Shown here piece after piece: positions 33,034 through 44,321 of a stretch of 64,000 nt of DNA. This DNA comes from Madurella fahalii (Eukaryota > Ascomycota > Sordariomycetes > Sordariales), in NCBI GenBank assembly GCA_029876055.1, contig CM056874.1, positions 7,254,001 to 7,318,000 of the forward strand. The letters are read 5' to 3'. The stretch's first letter is position 1; each line of letters begins with the position of its first letter. The position numbers and the translations under genes were made by a program. The notes beneath the pieces were generated by a model. It ran no database searches and had not been told where the DNA came from. It saw only the letters and a program-made list of their open reading frames with translations.

Positions 33034-35375
33034 ATGGATTGTTTTTCGCCTTCCCAGTCTCCTAGCTTCCAATATGACTATTCATCGTTTTCCCTGCACG
33101 CTCCATTGGGGTTTCCCTCGTTTCTTCAGTTGGAAGACGAGCCTTCAGCTCCGCAGAGCGGCGCAGCGCAATCGATCCCAACCCCAACCCTAACTCAGCC
33201 GCCGGTACCCCCTCCGCTCGCACGGCTTGATGCTCCAGCTAGCCGACAGCAACCCAGCTCACAACAACCCAGCTCACAGCAACCCAGCTCACAGCAACCC
33301 AGCTCACAGCAACCCAGCTCACAGCAACCCAGCTCACAGCAACCCAGCTCACAGCCTCCTCTTGGTCCAGGAGTTACACCAGCAGCTGCGATGGGACCAC
33401 CCGCAAAGCCAAGAAAGCCCAAGGCACCCACGTTATCTGCTGCCGCATGGTTGCCGTACAAGGACAAGATCATAGAACTGCACGTCAGAGACCATCGACC
33501 GCTGCACGAAGTGAAAGAAATCATGGAGACTGACTATGGCTTCAAGGCGGAGTAGGTCCCTATTCCCCTATTCTTTCTCACAGTGCCGACACTTTGCTCA
33601 CATGCATCTACTACAAAGGGTTCGGCAGTACCGGTTTCGTATCTCCCAGTGGGGCCACGACAAGAAGATCAAGCCCGGAGAGATGAAAGCCATTGTTCGG
33701 AGGCGACAGAGACGGAGGCTCGTCGAGACGGACAAACCAGACCTAGCCTTCTCTGTCAGAGGTGAAAACGTTGATCCACAAAAGATCGACCGATATATGA
33801 AGAGAAACGGGATTTCTCAGGACACCCTGTATTCTCCAGCCTCTCTGGCAGGTACGCCACCCTCTGTACGCACTCGCAGCTGCCTGGGTAGGTCTGATCA
33901 GGAATTCTACCACAGAAACACCAGCGGCAGTAGACCACCGAACGGTTTCCAACCATGGAACGCCTACGACACACCCCCCAGCTATGGCCCACACGCCGGT
34001 GGCCACCTCGCCTGCCCTGTCAGACCTAATCTTGCACCCGACTAGCGCCTTTACTGGTGAAAGTCCAGCTTCGATCTCTACGCCACTGCCTCACCCAATT
34101 CAAAGGGGAATGGGAGGCCTAATAGCAGAAACGGCAAACACACCGCAACCAATTTCGCAAGAGACTTCTTACCCTCGTCGGTACAGGCAAGCGGAGGAAC
34201 ACCAACTTCGAGAGGATTTACTTTCATCAGAATTGCTCGACGGAGTCGGACATGCTGATGCCTTGCCCATCGTCCTGAACCTAGGCGACATCTTGCAAAG
34301 TCAGGGACGGTATCGATCGGCAGAGATAGTCATTCAGAAATGGATTAATGCCCATCAAACTGGAAGCGTTGTGAACGCAGCTGGCATTACTAGCGCATAC
34401 GGACTACTTGGGGTTGTGCTGCATTGCCAAGGGCGATATATCGAAGCCGAAAAGTTGCTTCGTCAGACCCTTGATAGGACACAAATGGTGCTCGGCACCC
34501 AGCACCCCGATACGCTCACCAGCATGTACCATCTCGCCCAAGTATTTTTGGGCCAAGGAAAATACGACGAGGCAGAACGGCTACAGCGGCAGACGATGGA
34601 GCTGCAGCAAAGGATACTTGGCGTCGAGCATCCTGATACACTTGATAGTATGAGCTATTTCGCGGTGGTAATTTGGCGGCAGGGGAAATACAACGAGGCA
34701 GAACAGCTACAGCGGCAGACGATGGAGCTGCAGCAAAAGATACTTGGCGTCGAGAATCCTGATACACTTACTAGTATGGGCAATCTCGCGATGGTGTTTT
34801 CGCAGCAGGGGAAATACGACGAGGCAGAACAGCTACAACGGCAGACGATAGAGCTGCAGCAAAAGATACTTGGTGTCGAGCATCCTGATACACTTACTAG
34901 TATGGACAATCTCGCGGCGGTGTTTTTGCGGCAGGGGAAATACGACGAGGCAGAACAGCTACAGCGGCAGACGATAGAGCTGCAACAAAAGATACTTGGC
35001 GTCGAGAATCCTGATACACTTACTAGTATAGGCAATCTCGCGACGGTGTTTTTTCGGCAGGGGAAATACGACGAGGCAGAACAGCTACAGCGGCAGACGA
35101 TAGAGCTGCAGCAAAAGATACTTGGTGTCGAGCATCCTGATACACTTACTAGTATAGGCAATCTCGCGACGGTGTTTTTGCGGCAGGGGAAATACGACGA
35201 GGCAGAACAGCTACAACGGCAGACGATGGAGCTGGAGCAAAAGATACTTGGCGTCGAGCATCCTAATACACTTATTAGTATAGATAATCTCGCTGTAGTA
35301 TTAGATAAGCAGGGGAGACATGATGAGGCTGAGCAGATACGAAAGCAGATGTCCGAGTTGACATCTAAGGCCTAG
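33034..35375 (+). CDS. Clr5-domain protein with C-terminal TPR array
   Basis: Exons 33034-33551, 33619-33851 and 33916-35375 give 736 residues. The first ATG in frame (33034, MDCFSPSQSPSF) is used. Residues 1-135 are disordered, with seven QQPSS units. The Clr5 domain follows (about 137-195): WLPYKDKIIELHV, VKEIMETDYGFKA, then across intron 1 VRQYRFRISQWGHDKK. Clr5 is a fungal N-terminal domain of presumed DNA or chromatin association. A basic stretch (AIVRRRQRRR) comes next. From about residue 447 seven 42-residue TPR units run to the end (HPDTLTS..NLA..F.RQGKYDEAEQLQRQT.ELQQKILGV). Intron 2 (64 nt) is set by phase: reading through it would end the protein at 34045. The fusion of Clr5 to TPR_10/12-type repeats is common in Pezizomycotina; role unknown. 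It lies near the NLR gene, whose TPRs are of the same type. Confidence 0.85.
33247..33351 (+). repeat. 15-bp minisatellite, seven QQPSS units
   Basis: Seven tandem copies of cagcaacccagctca with a single visible difference (one caa for cag). The in-frame unit keeps the coding sequence open at any copy number. Confidence 0.95.
34498..35375 (+). repeat. Seven tandem 126-bp TPR-coding units
   Basis: The period is the same 126 bp as in the NLR array, but the consensus differs (QGKYDEAEQLQRQT against QGRWKEAESL). Units are nearly identical in the middle and diverge at both ends, the pattern expected from unequal exchange. HP and NP alternate at the start of several units. Confidence 0.92.
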
Positions 35376-36393
35376 GGTCAGAGGACGGAACTTACTGGTG
35401 ATATGCCTTAGTAGCTACGTCTTGCGGAGGATCTTTTTTCCTTTTTTATATCTTAAATAGCGCTATCTGCGCCATTGATCCTGAGACCGGACAATCAATT
35501 CTATGCCGTTTTCTACATCTGTTGATCGCTCTACTTCCGAGTTTGTTGTATATAGGATACTCTCCCTCCAACTAGTGTCTAGATTCGACTCACATAACCA
35601 GGCTATTAGGATCAGTTCTGCCGGGACGATAGAGGAGAGGGCCAGGCTCCGTGTTCGATCAACTCTCACACTGCAAGCTTCTGCTACACACCTTTAATAA
35701 CCTCGTCATCTTTCTTAGTCTCGGCGTTATCAACAGTAAGGTAATCACGCGGCTGCGAGCTAATTCGAGGACGAGCTATAAAGCTACTACCGGTTTATAC
35801 TCTGCTCGTCTGAATTACCTTAGACAGCATTTTGATATTGCGTAGCTGAACACAAGCGTCCGGGCCAGTTTACTGTTGAGGAGTATCATGGCTCAGATTT
35901 CACTTAGGATTCCAGCCATCTTATTTTGTGGTTGAGAACTAGGAGGTTGCCGATCTAGTAACAGATGGATTCGAAGGCGCTCCTCGTTCCTACCTTATAC
36001 TTAGCAGCTAGCATCGGCGTGAGAAAAGTTCGATAAGTTGCCGCATTTTACCAAAAAGGAGCCATTCGATAAGAGCCAGAAGTAACTATTAGAGATTCTA
36101 CTATAGAATATATTATTTCCAATAAAGAGGGGTGAAGTCAGCCCCCTCCATTGCTGCCATCATAACTGGCATACGTAGTAGCCGTCGGCTGTAAGTGGCA
36201 TATTGAAAAAGAGTATAGAGTACTGGGAGAAATCGTCAAGCCAAGGTTAAGTTAACGAGCACATTGGGTGAGGGCTCAGAAGATGAAGAGGGCACGAAAG
36301 ACATTATATATTAGGGCAGCGCTCGAGAACCACATTCCAGAATCGCTAGTTTAGACTCCCAATTCCAAAAACCCCCCAACGCTACCAAATGTA
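35376..36393. other. AT-rich spacer at the right edge of the accessory region
   Basis: A+T rich with many TA steps and only short frames. It could hold decayed repeat DNA; nothing is recognisable by eye. Confidence 0.4.
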
Positions 36394-39300
36394 TTACTGC
36401 CGCGGCCACGCTCCGGCCGACCCCATTCTCGCTGCCGGGTTAACAAAGGTGTTAAAACTCAACTCCCCCGTGTGCGGGTCCGTCGGAAAGAGCATATTGA
36501 TCTCATCCTGGCATCATCCTCATCAGCCAACATCTTCATAACTCGAGGGCGAGGGCAACTTACCCAGTCAATATTATCCATGACATTCATCGGCCCTGCT
36601 GGTCCTCGTCCCGGAGGGCCGGCCATACTCCCCTGTTGCTGCTGTTGGCCGGCCCCATTCTCCCCGTCGCTGCTGCCCGGGCTCGCGTGGTTATTATTCG
36701 CCGACGGCGGCAAGCGCCAGAGGACTTCGCCGTCGGATAATTCGCTGTAGACCATCGGGGTCGGGATGCCCATTGATTGTTGCGCCCACGTCATGTGTGG
36801 AGGCGGAGGTGGAGCAGTATAAGATGGAGGCTGGCGAAGTTGTGCGCCGCGGCCAGAAGCAATGGTCGGTGTTGTAGACATGCCGGCCGACACGGCCCCG
36901 GACACCGCCTCGGACACGGCTGTCGTTGTGCATGCACTCGATCCCTGCAGCCCTACCGCCCCCGCCCGCTGGAATGGCGGTTGCCCTCGGGTGGGCATCG
37001 GCGGCACAAGGGCTGCTGCTGGCGGACGAAGCGGTCGCGGCGGCGTGGGCTCCTTGACGGCCTGTCTGCTTAGCACGGCCTTGGAGATCGCCGTCGGCGC
37101 CCGAACCTTGCGCATGCTCATGTATACGCTTGTCTTGTCCTTAATCTCGGTCAGGATCTGCAGGCTCTTTTGCTCGCGCGGCATGTTCGGGTCCATCTTG
37201 AACACGTAGTCGAGGCACGGCCAGATCCGCTGGGCGTCCTTGTTATCGGGCCGGTAGTAGATCTCGGTCGCCAGCAGCAGGGCGATTTGGTATTGCTGGT
37301 AGGAGCCCAGGTACCAAGCCCAGTCGCGGAAGAGCGCGCTCGACTCGAGCTGGATGGCGGTTTCGATGATGAAGATGCCGCTCGTGATCAGCAGTCCGTT
37401 CAGCTTATCCGGCAGGGGATGCCTCGCGTTGGCGTGGAACGGGTGGAGGATCATGGCGTGTAGCCGGTACATGAGCAGCTGCATCACAAGTTTTGTGTAT
37501 TTCTGTATCGGCACCTGTTCGTCGAGAAAGCGGTTGTACTTGTCAAACATGCGCTTCCGGAATTTCTCAACCTTGGCGAGCATCGATGTCAAGGTCAGTT
37601 TCTTTGGTTCCGGTCTGCTACGGTTCGCCCAGATGGTGCGCATCATGGCGTTGACCTCGAACCGTATGATGCTGAGGAGGGCCGGTGTCCAGCGTTCTGC
37701 CATCGCCGGCGCCACCATCGTATGCGGCGTCAGCTCGGCCTCGTCGCAGTTCAGAGGAAATTTTGTCGTATACTCGTCTCGCCGGATGGTCGGTTTCGGC
37801 CCCTGAGCCTCGCACGTCCTGATATCAAGGAAGCACAGCTGGTGCCAGATGAGCCGTCGTACGTGTGTCTCCAGCGGGCTGAGTCCGTAGGCGGAACCGT
37901 CTTGGTGTAGCCCCATGCACTCAGCCATCCGGATAGCGGCGCCGACGAGAACAGAGTGCGCCCTCGATACCTCGTCCCGGCAGAGTGGGAGCTGCACCTT
38001 GTCAGCCGGTGTCCTGTGCGGTCCAAGCCGCAGCCCAGACGTGTACTCACCATGTACATGACGAACGCCTGGAGAGTGTCGACGCTCGTCGTGCTCAGGA
38101 ACTTGGCTCTGGTCAGCGCAGTCTCCGTCGCGATCCTCATGCTGAGCACCACCTGGGTCTTGGTGTGCCCGTATTCGTGCTGGGCGCGGATCTCGTCCAA
38201 GCTGACGGCGGCGCTGAACCATGCCGCAAACACGACCGCCTGAATTGGGGCGCGAGGCTCGACGTTGTCTCTTACACAGTCCCAAAACGACTGGTACATT
38301 GCCTCAAACGAAGGCCGATGGACGCATCGCACGATCGGATGGACGGCCTCAAAGTAGCGATGAATCAAGCGGTTGCCCATTTCGGCGGTTGGGAGGAGCT
38401 GCAGCAGAGCAGGCAACCCTGTGACCAGGCCGAAGAAGAAACCACTCGTAGGCGGGATGTAAGACTCTCCGGGCTTCAGGAAATCCGGAAGCTCCCCAGT
38501 GGGGTTGTTAGGTAGTTTAGGGGAGGATCCATAATTAGAAGTTGTTTGAGCGCCCGAAATCCCGGCTTGTATCTATAATCTAGAGTTAGCGTTTTACGAT
38601 TCCGACAATGGCCCCTTGCAGGGCGACAGAAAGAGATACCTCTTCCCACATGCGCGGCCTGCTCAGTCCCCCAATCCGGTCCGTGATCCTCATCCTTCCG
38701 ACGCGGATTCCCAGGTCGCCAAGTTCTCCGGTACCGATGCCGATGCCGTCGGTGTCATCTTCGTAAGTGAGGTCAAGGGCCACCACGGGCGTGATTTGCA
38801 GGCCCCGCTCCTCGCCAAAGTCATCCTCGACATCGTCTGCCACGATCCGCTGCTGGCAGAAGCCGTCGCCGTCTGGGCTGTCACGGCCCTTTGCGACGTC
38901 CCTCTCGAGCTGTTTCTCGAGCGACCCCACTCGCTCCTTGATCTCCGTCAGGCGCTGCTGGCTAGCCTCGTCGAGTTTGGGCCCAAGGAACACGCAGTCC
39001 CTCGTGAACTTGACGCAGTTGTGGCAGGGATGTGCCTTGTCGCATTTGAGCTTGCGCCGGCGGCACTCAAGGCAGGAAGTGATGATCCGCATCCGTCGGC
39101 GGATGGGTTTCGAAGCGTGGGGGTTGCTAGGAAATGCGACTGCCGGGCCCTCCTCCTGACGCGGCGCGGCGGCAGGCTCCCTTTCTCGCGTGCTCGCAGC
39201 TACACTCCCCGGGGCCGCTGATGGTGGCGCCGCGGCCAAGCCGCCTCCCCGCATTACCGATGAGGTTGGCGGGTCTCGAGGGCCAACCGTGGTAGGGACG

Positions 39301-39608
39301 GCTGCGACGGAGTAGGGCGGCATCTGGGCCGCGAGTGATGCGGATGCGGCGGCATAGCCGCCTTGGCTCGGCTGGCACGGCGCCGCGGCGGGGGGAAGGG
39401 GAAGCTGGTGGTAGCGAGGTGGAAAGGGAAAGGTACCCGGCATCTCGTAGTCGGCCATCGCGGGAAGCCCTGTGGGTGCGGGGACCGTGTGCGAACAGCA
39501 AATCACGGGCGGTGGGGGAGGGCGCTCTGCTGTGCGATCCGAATGGTATTTGTCGTATTTTGTCGTAGTTTGTCTCCGGTGCCCTTTCTCGGGTTCAGCA
39601 GTCGGCAT
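36394..39608 (-). CDS. Zn2Cys6 transcription factor with fungal_trans domain
   Basis: Four exons (38640-39608, 38051-38572, 36564-37991, 36394-36507) give 1010 residues. The binuclear zinc cluster is at residues 179-205, spaced C-x2-C-x6-C-x5-C-x2-C-x6-C, followed by a coiled-coil linker (QRLTEIKERVGSLEKQL). The fungal-specific middle homology region runs from FFFGLVTGLPALLQLL through CRDEVSRAHSVLVGAAI and AECMGLHQDG. The 56-nt last intron matters: reading through it replaces the real ending DWDEINMLFPTDPHTGEL with unrelated residues. Intron 1 uses branch CTAAC and acceptor ATTATAG to restore EEIQAGISGAQ. The third exon may begin one codon pair earlier (GTGCAG as coding). Translation could also start at Met51 (MADYEMPGTF, 39458). 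Target genes cannot be inferred. Confidence 0.85.
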
Positions 39609-41721
39609 AGACGGGGAAAGGGGTTTTTAAGTCGTGTTTGGATCGCGTTCGAATCGAGGGGCTTGCAACCCGAGAAGTGCTTCAACGCAGTTCAGGGTAA
39701 GCCATGTGCTCCTAGTCCTTGCGCCAAAAGTGCTTTTTGGAAATGAACAGCTGCCATCCGGGCTCGGGACGTGCAGATGCATGGGCCGGCGCTCCTGGTA
39801 TACCTTAAGTACTTTGTGCCCGGTGGCTCGTGGCCCGTGGCCCGTACTCAAAACAGAGCCATCCTTCGGTCTGTTCCCATGCCGAACATTGCCCCAGCGC
39901 TAAGGGGTGAAAGTCTGCAGCATCTAACCCGGTCAACAGCGTCTGGAATCAATGGTCTGCCCGGCGAGTTTCGGACACTCCAAGTGACTGGATGCAGCGG
40001 GCTGGATACCCTTCTCGTTCGGCGCCGTGTCATGTCGCCGGCTCCCCTCCCGCTAAGCCTGCTTTGGAGAATATTTCGGTGTGCCTGCTCAACAGGTGTG
40101 GCTCGGTGGCTTCGGTTGCGGCTTATTTCCGCCCAGGCTCCCAGCACAATGCTCGATTGCGGAGGTGTACGGAGTATGGCTGTGTTTTGAGCCCGCTGTT
40201 GGCCTCTCACAGGCCTTCCCACTGTGCCGGGCCCCTCTCAAAAACACAACTCCGGCCATCCTCAATATGTCGGACGATTTCATTGTCCCGTGACCGATGA
40301 ATATGGCCCAACATCTCTCGCCCCTCCAACTCACAAGGGGGTTAACAATCCAGTCGCGTCTGCCTCCTTCGTTGCTAGCCGGAGACGAGACTACCCCGGG
40401 ATGACCGATTCACCTCTGCCTCCTCTCCTCTATTGAGAATTGCCCCGACCACACTACCACCGTGACCCAGTGGCCCTCAGGGCTGGCCGTTGCGGAGCCT
40501 ATCCGGCATATGTGTGACGCAGGCTGCCATCGAATAACTGTTAGCCCTTGTGTGACGGGTAGGTTCGGTGCCCGGCGTGCCCAGAGGGTTGAACACGCCG
40601 ATGGGGAGGAGGGGGGAAGGAGGGGTGGGTTGGGTTATTTTGCGTCTCGAAGCTTTTAGGCCCCAGCGACTATTCCTACCGGCTGGCAGTACACCGGCCT
40701 TAGTGTTGGTCTCCAGAGTGCCGCTCAGTCAATCCGACTAGTGGACCGCGATAAGTCCAAGTTACCTTGCATAGCCAGCCCATGGCAACAGAGAGCGAGT
40801 CATGAGGCGCGACAGTCTCTGCGTCGGATACCATCATACCAGTTTTCCCACGCCACGCACGTATGGGGAATATGTAGAATACGCTGGGTCGAGTGTAGCA
40901 CACGCACACCTGCCCGTCCCAAAGCGGTATTGATTTGGTTGGGCCAGAGGGTCGTTGCAGCATCGAGATTAGGTCCATCAGGAAGGGGGATCAAGTGTTG
41001 AGATAGAATGAAACCCCCCGTTGCCCAACCCCTTTCCCCCATCCGGTCCCTACCTCCGGGGACGCAGCCCACCATTGATACCTCCAAGACAAGAATTACG
41101 GGGACGGGCAGAACAGGGCCTCTGGCTTCCCCAGCCTTTCTGTGGCTTCGGGACCGTCCACAGGACAGGCATACATACATTGGATAGAGTGTAGAGGCCA
41201 ACGCCGGCACATTGACAGGCGCAGCAGCGAGATTGGATGGTCTCTCGAGGCCCGCAGACGGACCTTTATCGGAGGCATCGTAGTGACAAACCGCGCCTGT
41301 TGTGGGACGCGAACAGCTGTCGCTGTGCAACAATGACGGCCTGCAACTTCAATTAGCAGTAACGGTCGGGGTAGCTTGCGTGCAGACCATGCCTGAAGAG
41401 CCCACTTACAGCGGCCTCCCGCTCATGACATTCCACGAGTTATCCGTGCTCCGTGGGCTGTTGTCATGGATCAGACGAGGTGTAGTTCTGGGTCCTTCAA
41501 CCTTGGATCGAGCCTGATAACATACATCACTCGTGGTTAAGCGCTGGGGAAAGGAAGCAACGTATGCCTGTGGGCGTGAAGAAGAAAAAAACAAATGTTG
41601 ATGGTAACAGGGGCTATTTTATGATTTTTGACGAGCCGTCGCCTGGAGTTGTAATTCGACCGGCATGTTATATACTTCTCTTTAAACCCCTCTCTTCTTG
41701 GCAGACTCAGCTCAGAGCTTC
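39609..41721. other. 2.1-kb spacer upstream of the Zn2Cys6 gene
   Basis: Both flanking genes lie on the minus strand, so this is the regulator's promoter plus the 3' UTR of the next gene. Short frames exist on both strands but none looks like a protein. A TACGGAGTA string, common in ascomycete spacers, occurs near 40170. Confidence 0.45.
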
Positions 41722-43860
41722 CTACTTGCAGTCCATGCCCAACCAAAGCCGCTTCAACCGAAATCGCCAGCGCCTGAGGACAAGGCGGCAATTCCAGGCA
41801 AGCTCGACGCCATAAGTTCTCTGGATGACGGTGAGAAGCCATAACAATCGCTTTGTTCTCCCCGGCTGTTGTCGGCGCAGGTCTCTCGTAGCGACGTGAT
41901 AGAGGTTCTTGATGACAGCTAAGGGAACGCGGCCCTCAACCGCCTCGATGTAGCGGAAGGCCTGGTAAACATGGCGGAAAGCCACTCGGTCCGATAGATC
42001 CGTTGCATTGGCAAACGCCGTCGACACCTCTTCGACAATCCGTACTCTACGCTCCCCGTATGTGCCACGATGCCGTCGAGTCTTTTCCCAAGAGCTCTTC
42101 TTAGGATTCTCAAACGAGTTGATGTCTAAGACGCGCCAGATCTCCTTAGTCGGCAGAGATGGGTCGAGAACAATGCTCTTGGCATACTTTTCGAAAACAC
42201 ACGGATTCCATTCCGGTCCGTGTGGTCGCCGGAGCTGGCCCGTATACCAGTCGCGGAGGCGGATTGCAACGCGGTGATTGTCGGACGTCCATGCAAGGTT
42301 TTGTAACATGGGCAGTGGCAGCTCGAAGTTGGCAGCATCAAACTCTAGGGAGCTAAACGCATCATCCGTTTGGCCCAGCTTCGCCAACAGCTTCCAGGAG
42401 CTTCGATAGAGACCTGTGTGAGTCTCGCTTCGTTCGTGGCGGAAGATCGTCATGAAGAGTGACGCGATGGCCGCTTCATCATGTTCTGCGCGATATCGCT
42501 TGTAGGTCCGGTAAAACCTATTTGGAGACTTGACGTATCCTCGACTTTTCCATTGTGTCAATAGCAGCGAACACAATTCGACGCCCGTCATGGGCACCTT
42601 TTCCAGCGAAGAACCGGAGAGGGCAGCAGCCAAGTCAAACCAAACGTCCTGATTAACGCGAGGCATCGAGGCCAGCACGCAAAGCCAATTATACCGCAAA
42701 GCGCGCAGACCCGTTGCCGAGACAGCTGCTTGGTTGAGCACGAGCCGATTCGCAGCGTTGAGCAAGCCGTCCGGCTCCTCAGGTGCGATAGTTTGCAGCG
42801 CCTGGGAGATTGCTCTGGCGTGGCGCAGATTTCCGGGTAATGGCTGTGTCCGACTGCCTAACAAGTTTACATCCAATAATCGCGTGATATCGGTAGTGTT
42901 GGGTGCGTGCTCAGAGCAGCTCCACGCGGAAAAGAAGACATCGAGTACGGAGAGGATGCCCCCGGAAACCTGACCTCGGTGGACTGCGGGCATGGCGGTC
43001 ATGATCTCGACAAAAAGATCGCAGAGTTCGTCGCCGGCGGGAAGTTTGGCTAACTGAGCGAAAGCAGCACTCCAAAATTGGATATCGAGAAAGGAGAGCT
43101 CAAACACCCTGGAAGTCGCCGCGCCGGTCAATATAGCCCTAGAGAGCGACAAGCAGAGCTGATGGCCTAGCGGCGACCCTTGGAACCTTGACTCTAGAGC
43201 CGCCCATATCTCCGATGAAAACGGCACGATATCCTCGGGCGCCATCTCCCCGAGGAAGATCAGCCGCTCGAGTTCACGGCAAATGTCCTTTGTACAGGAC
43301 GCGAAAGTCCCGTCAGTGGCATGTGCAGCCGCCCATCGGAAGTCGTCCATGGAGGCCGCAAAGGATGGACGGTCGCGCGTGGCGGCGGCAGCCGATGAGC
43401 CGGCATCGGGTAACAGTGCAGCTAACGCCGCAGGCCGCTCCTCAGTGTCTAGCGGTAGTAATTCTTGCAGCCACCCGGGCAGCCCGGGCATGAGCTTGCC
43501 AGCACTGGGTTTGTCTGGCCGTAATCGGCCCTGTTCCACCGCGCAGGCTAATGACGGCGGCTCCCAGGTCCATTGCGATAAATTTAGAGGTACGGCGAAT
43601 CCCCAGGGAGGCGGCGTTGGGGGACAGTACCACGCGTTGAAGTCTCCTATGCGTCGCCGTCCCAGCCGGCGTTGACTCTCGAGCGGCCCCGGGACATTGC
43701 TGGCCTTCCTGTTCCACGCCCTGGAGACAAGACAGTATCGTTCAAATGCGCTGGCGAGCAAGCTGTCGGTAATCCACACAACATCCCTGGACGGTATGAT
43801 TTGGCGTTGGAGAGCACGGCAGCAGTGCGAGGCAGGGGCAGTCATCGCCGGCAAGCGCAT
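41722..43860 (-). CDS. Large alpha-helical protein of unknown function
   Basis: A single exon codes for 712 residues, starting at the ATG at 43860 (a second Met follows six codons on). The N-terminus is poor in acids with several Arg (RALQRQIIPSR, YCLVSRAWNRKA), so a mitochondrial presequence is possible. The body is a succession of amphipathic helices (VFELSFLDIQFWSAAFAQL; ISQALQTIAPEEPDGLLNAANRL) with no visible catalytic motif. The C-terminus is strongly basic (RRQQPGRTKRLLW, VLRRWRFRLKRLWLG). Helical-repeat proteins of this look often act in organelle RNA metabolism, but I cannot identify PPR signatures by eye. Divergent from HEM12, 461 bp between starts. Confidence 0.75.
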   Translation of the reverse strand: MRLPAMTAPASHCCRALQRQIIPSRDVVWITDSLLASAFERYCLVSRAWNRKASNVPGPLESQRRLGRRRIGDFNAWYCPPTPPPWGFAVPLNLSQWTWEPPSLACAVEQGRLRPDKPSAGKLMPGLPGWLQELLPLDTEERPAALAALLPDAGSSAAAATRDRPSFAASMDDFRWAAAHATDGTFASCTKDICRELERLIFLGEMAPEDIVPFSSEIWAALESRFQGSPLGHQLCLSLSRAILTGAATSRVFELSFLDIQFWSAAFAQLAKLPAGDELCDLFVEIMTAMPAVHRGQVSGGILSVLDVFFSAWSCSEHAPNTTDITRLLDVNLLGSRTQPLPGNLRHARAISQALQTIAPEEPDGLLNAANRLVLNQAAVSATGLRALRYNWLCVLASMPRVNQDVWFDLAAALSGSSLEKVPMTGVELCSLLLTQWKSRGYVKSPNRFYRTYKRYRAEHDEAAIASLFMTIFRHERSETHTGLYRSSWKLLAKLGQTDDAFSSLEFDAANFELPLPMLQNLAWTSDNHRVAIRLRDWYTGQLRRPHGPEWNPCVFEKYAKSIVLDPSLPTKEIWRVLDINSFENPKKSSWEKTRRHRGTYGERRVRIVEEVSTAFANATDLSDRVAFRHVYQAFRYIEAVEGRVPLAVIKNLYHVATRDLRRQQPGRTKRLLWLLTVIQRTYGVELAWNCRLVLRRWRFRLKRLWLGMDCK

Positions 43861-44321
43861 CGAGAAAACGGGTTGCGGTCGGGGATTGCTGCCAGCTCCA
43901 TCCGGAATAGAGTCGGAAAATCATTGATGGAGCGGCATTCGGCCGAGTCGCAGGATTTCGAGACCAATTGGTCTCTTCCGTCGTCGTTGGCGAGTCCGTG
44001 GAGTTGCGGGTACGTAACGAAAGGGAAAACCTAATCGCGGCTTTTCGCGCAGCTGCCCTGCGGTTGCAGCTGTCCCAGCTCCGGCAGCTCGCAAAGGCGG
44101 TGTGGCTGATAATTATCCATCAACCCGACCGGTGCCACATTGCTAGGGTCCCCAACCCCCCTGCAGCTGTGGCGTGGGAGCCGCGGTTCGGTTGCGGTTC
44201 GGCTGCCCCGCGCTAAACGTCAATTGGCATCTCCAAGGATTTCACCGTTTTTGGCGGGGAAGTCTGGGGACACAGGTACAGTACACCGGGGCCTGAACTA
44301 CAGAGTCAGACACTACAAACC
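43861..44321. other. Divergent promoter region of the helical protein and HEM12
   Basis: No gene is seen. A CCAAT box on the minus strand (ATTGG near 44223) and a GTACAGTAC string near 44277 are the only recognisable motifs. Confidence 0.45.

Noticed and set aside
36120..36360. Possible transposase remnant in the AT-rich spacer
   Set aside because: No terminal inverted repeats, target-site duplication or catalytic motif could be seen; AT richness alone is not enough.
39640..39665. GTTCGAATC string resembling a tRNA T-loop
   Set aside because: The flanking bases do not pair into a T-stem and no acceptor or anticodon stem can be built around it.
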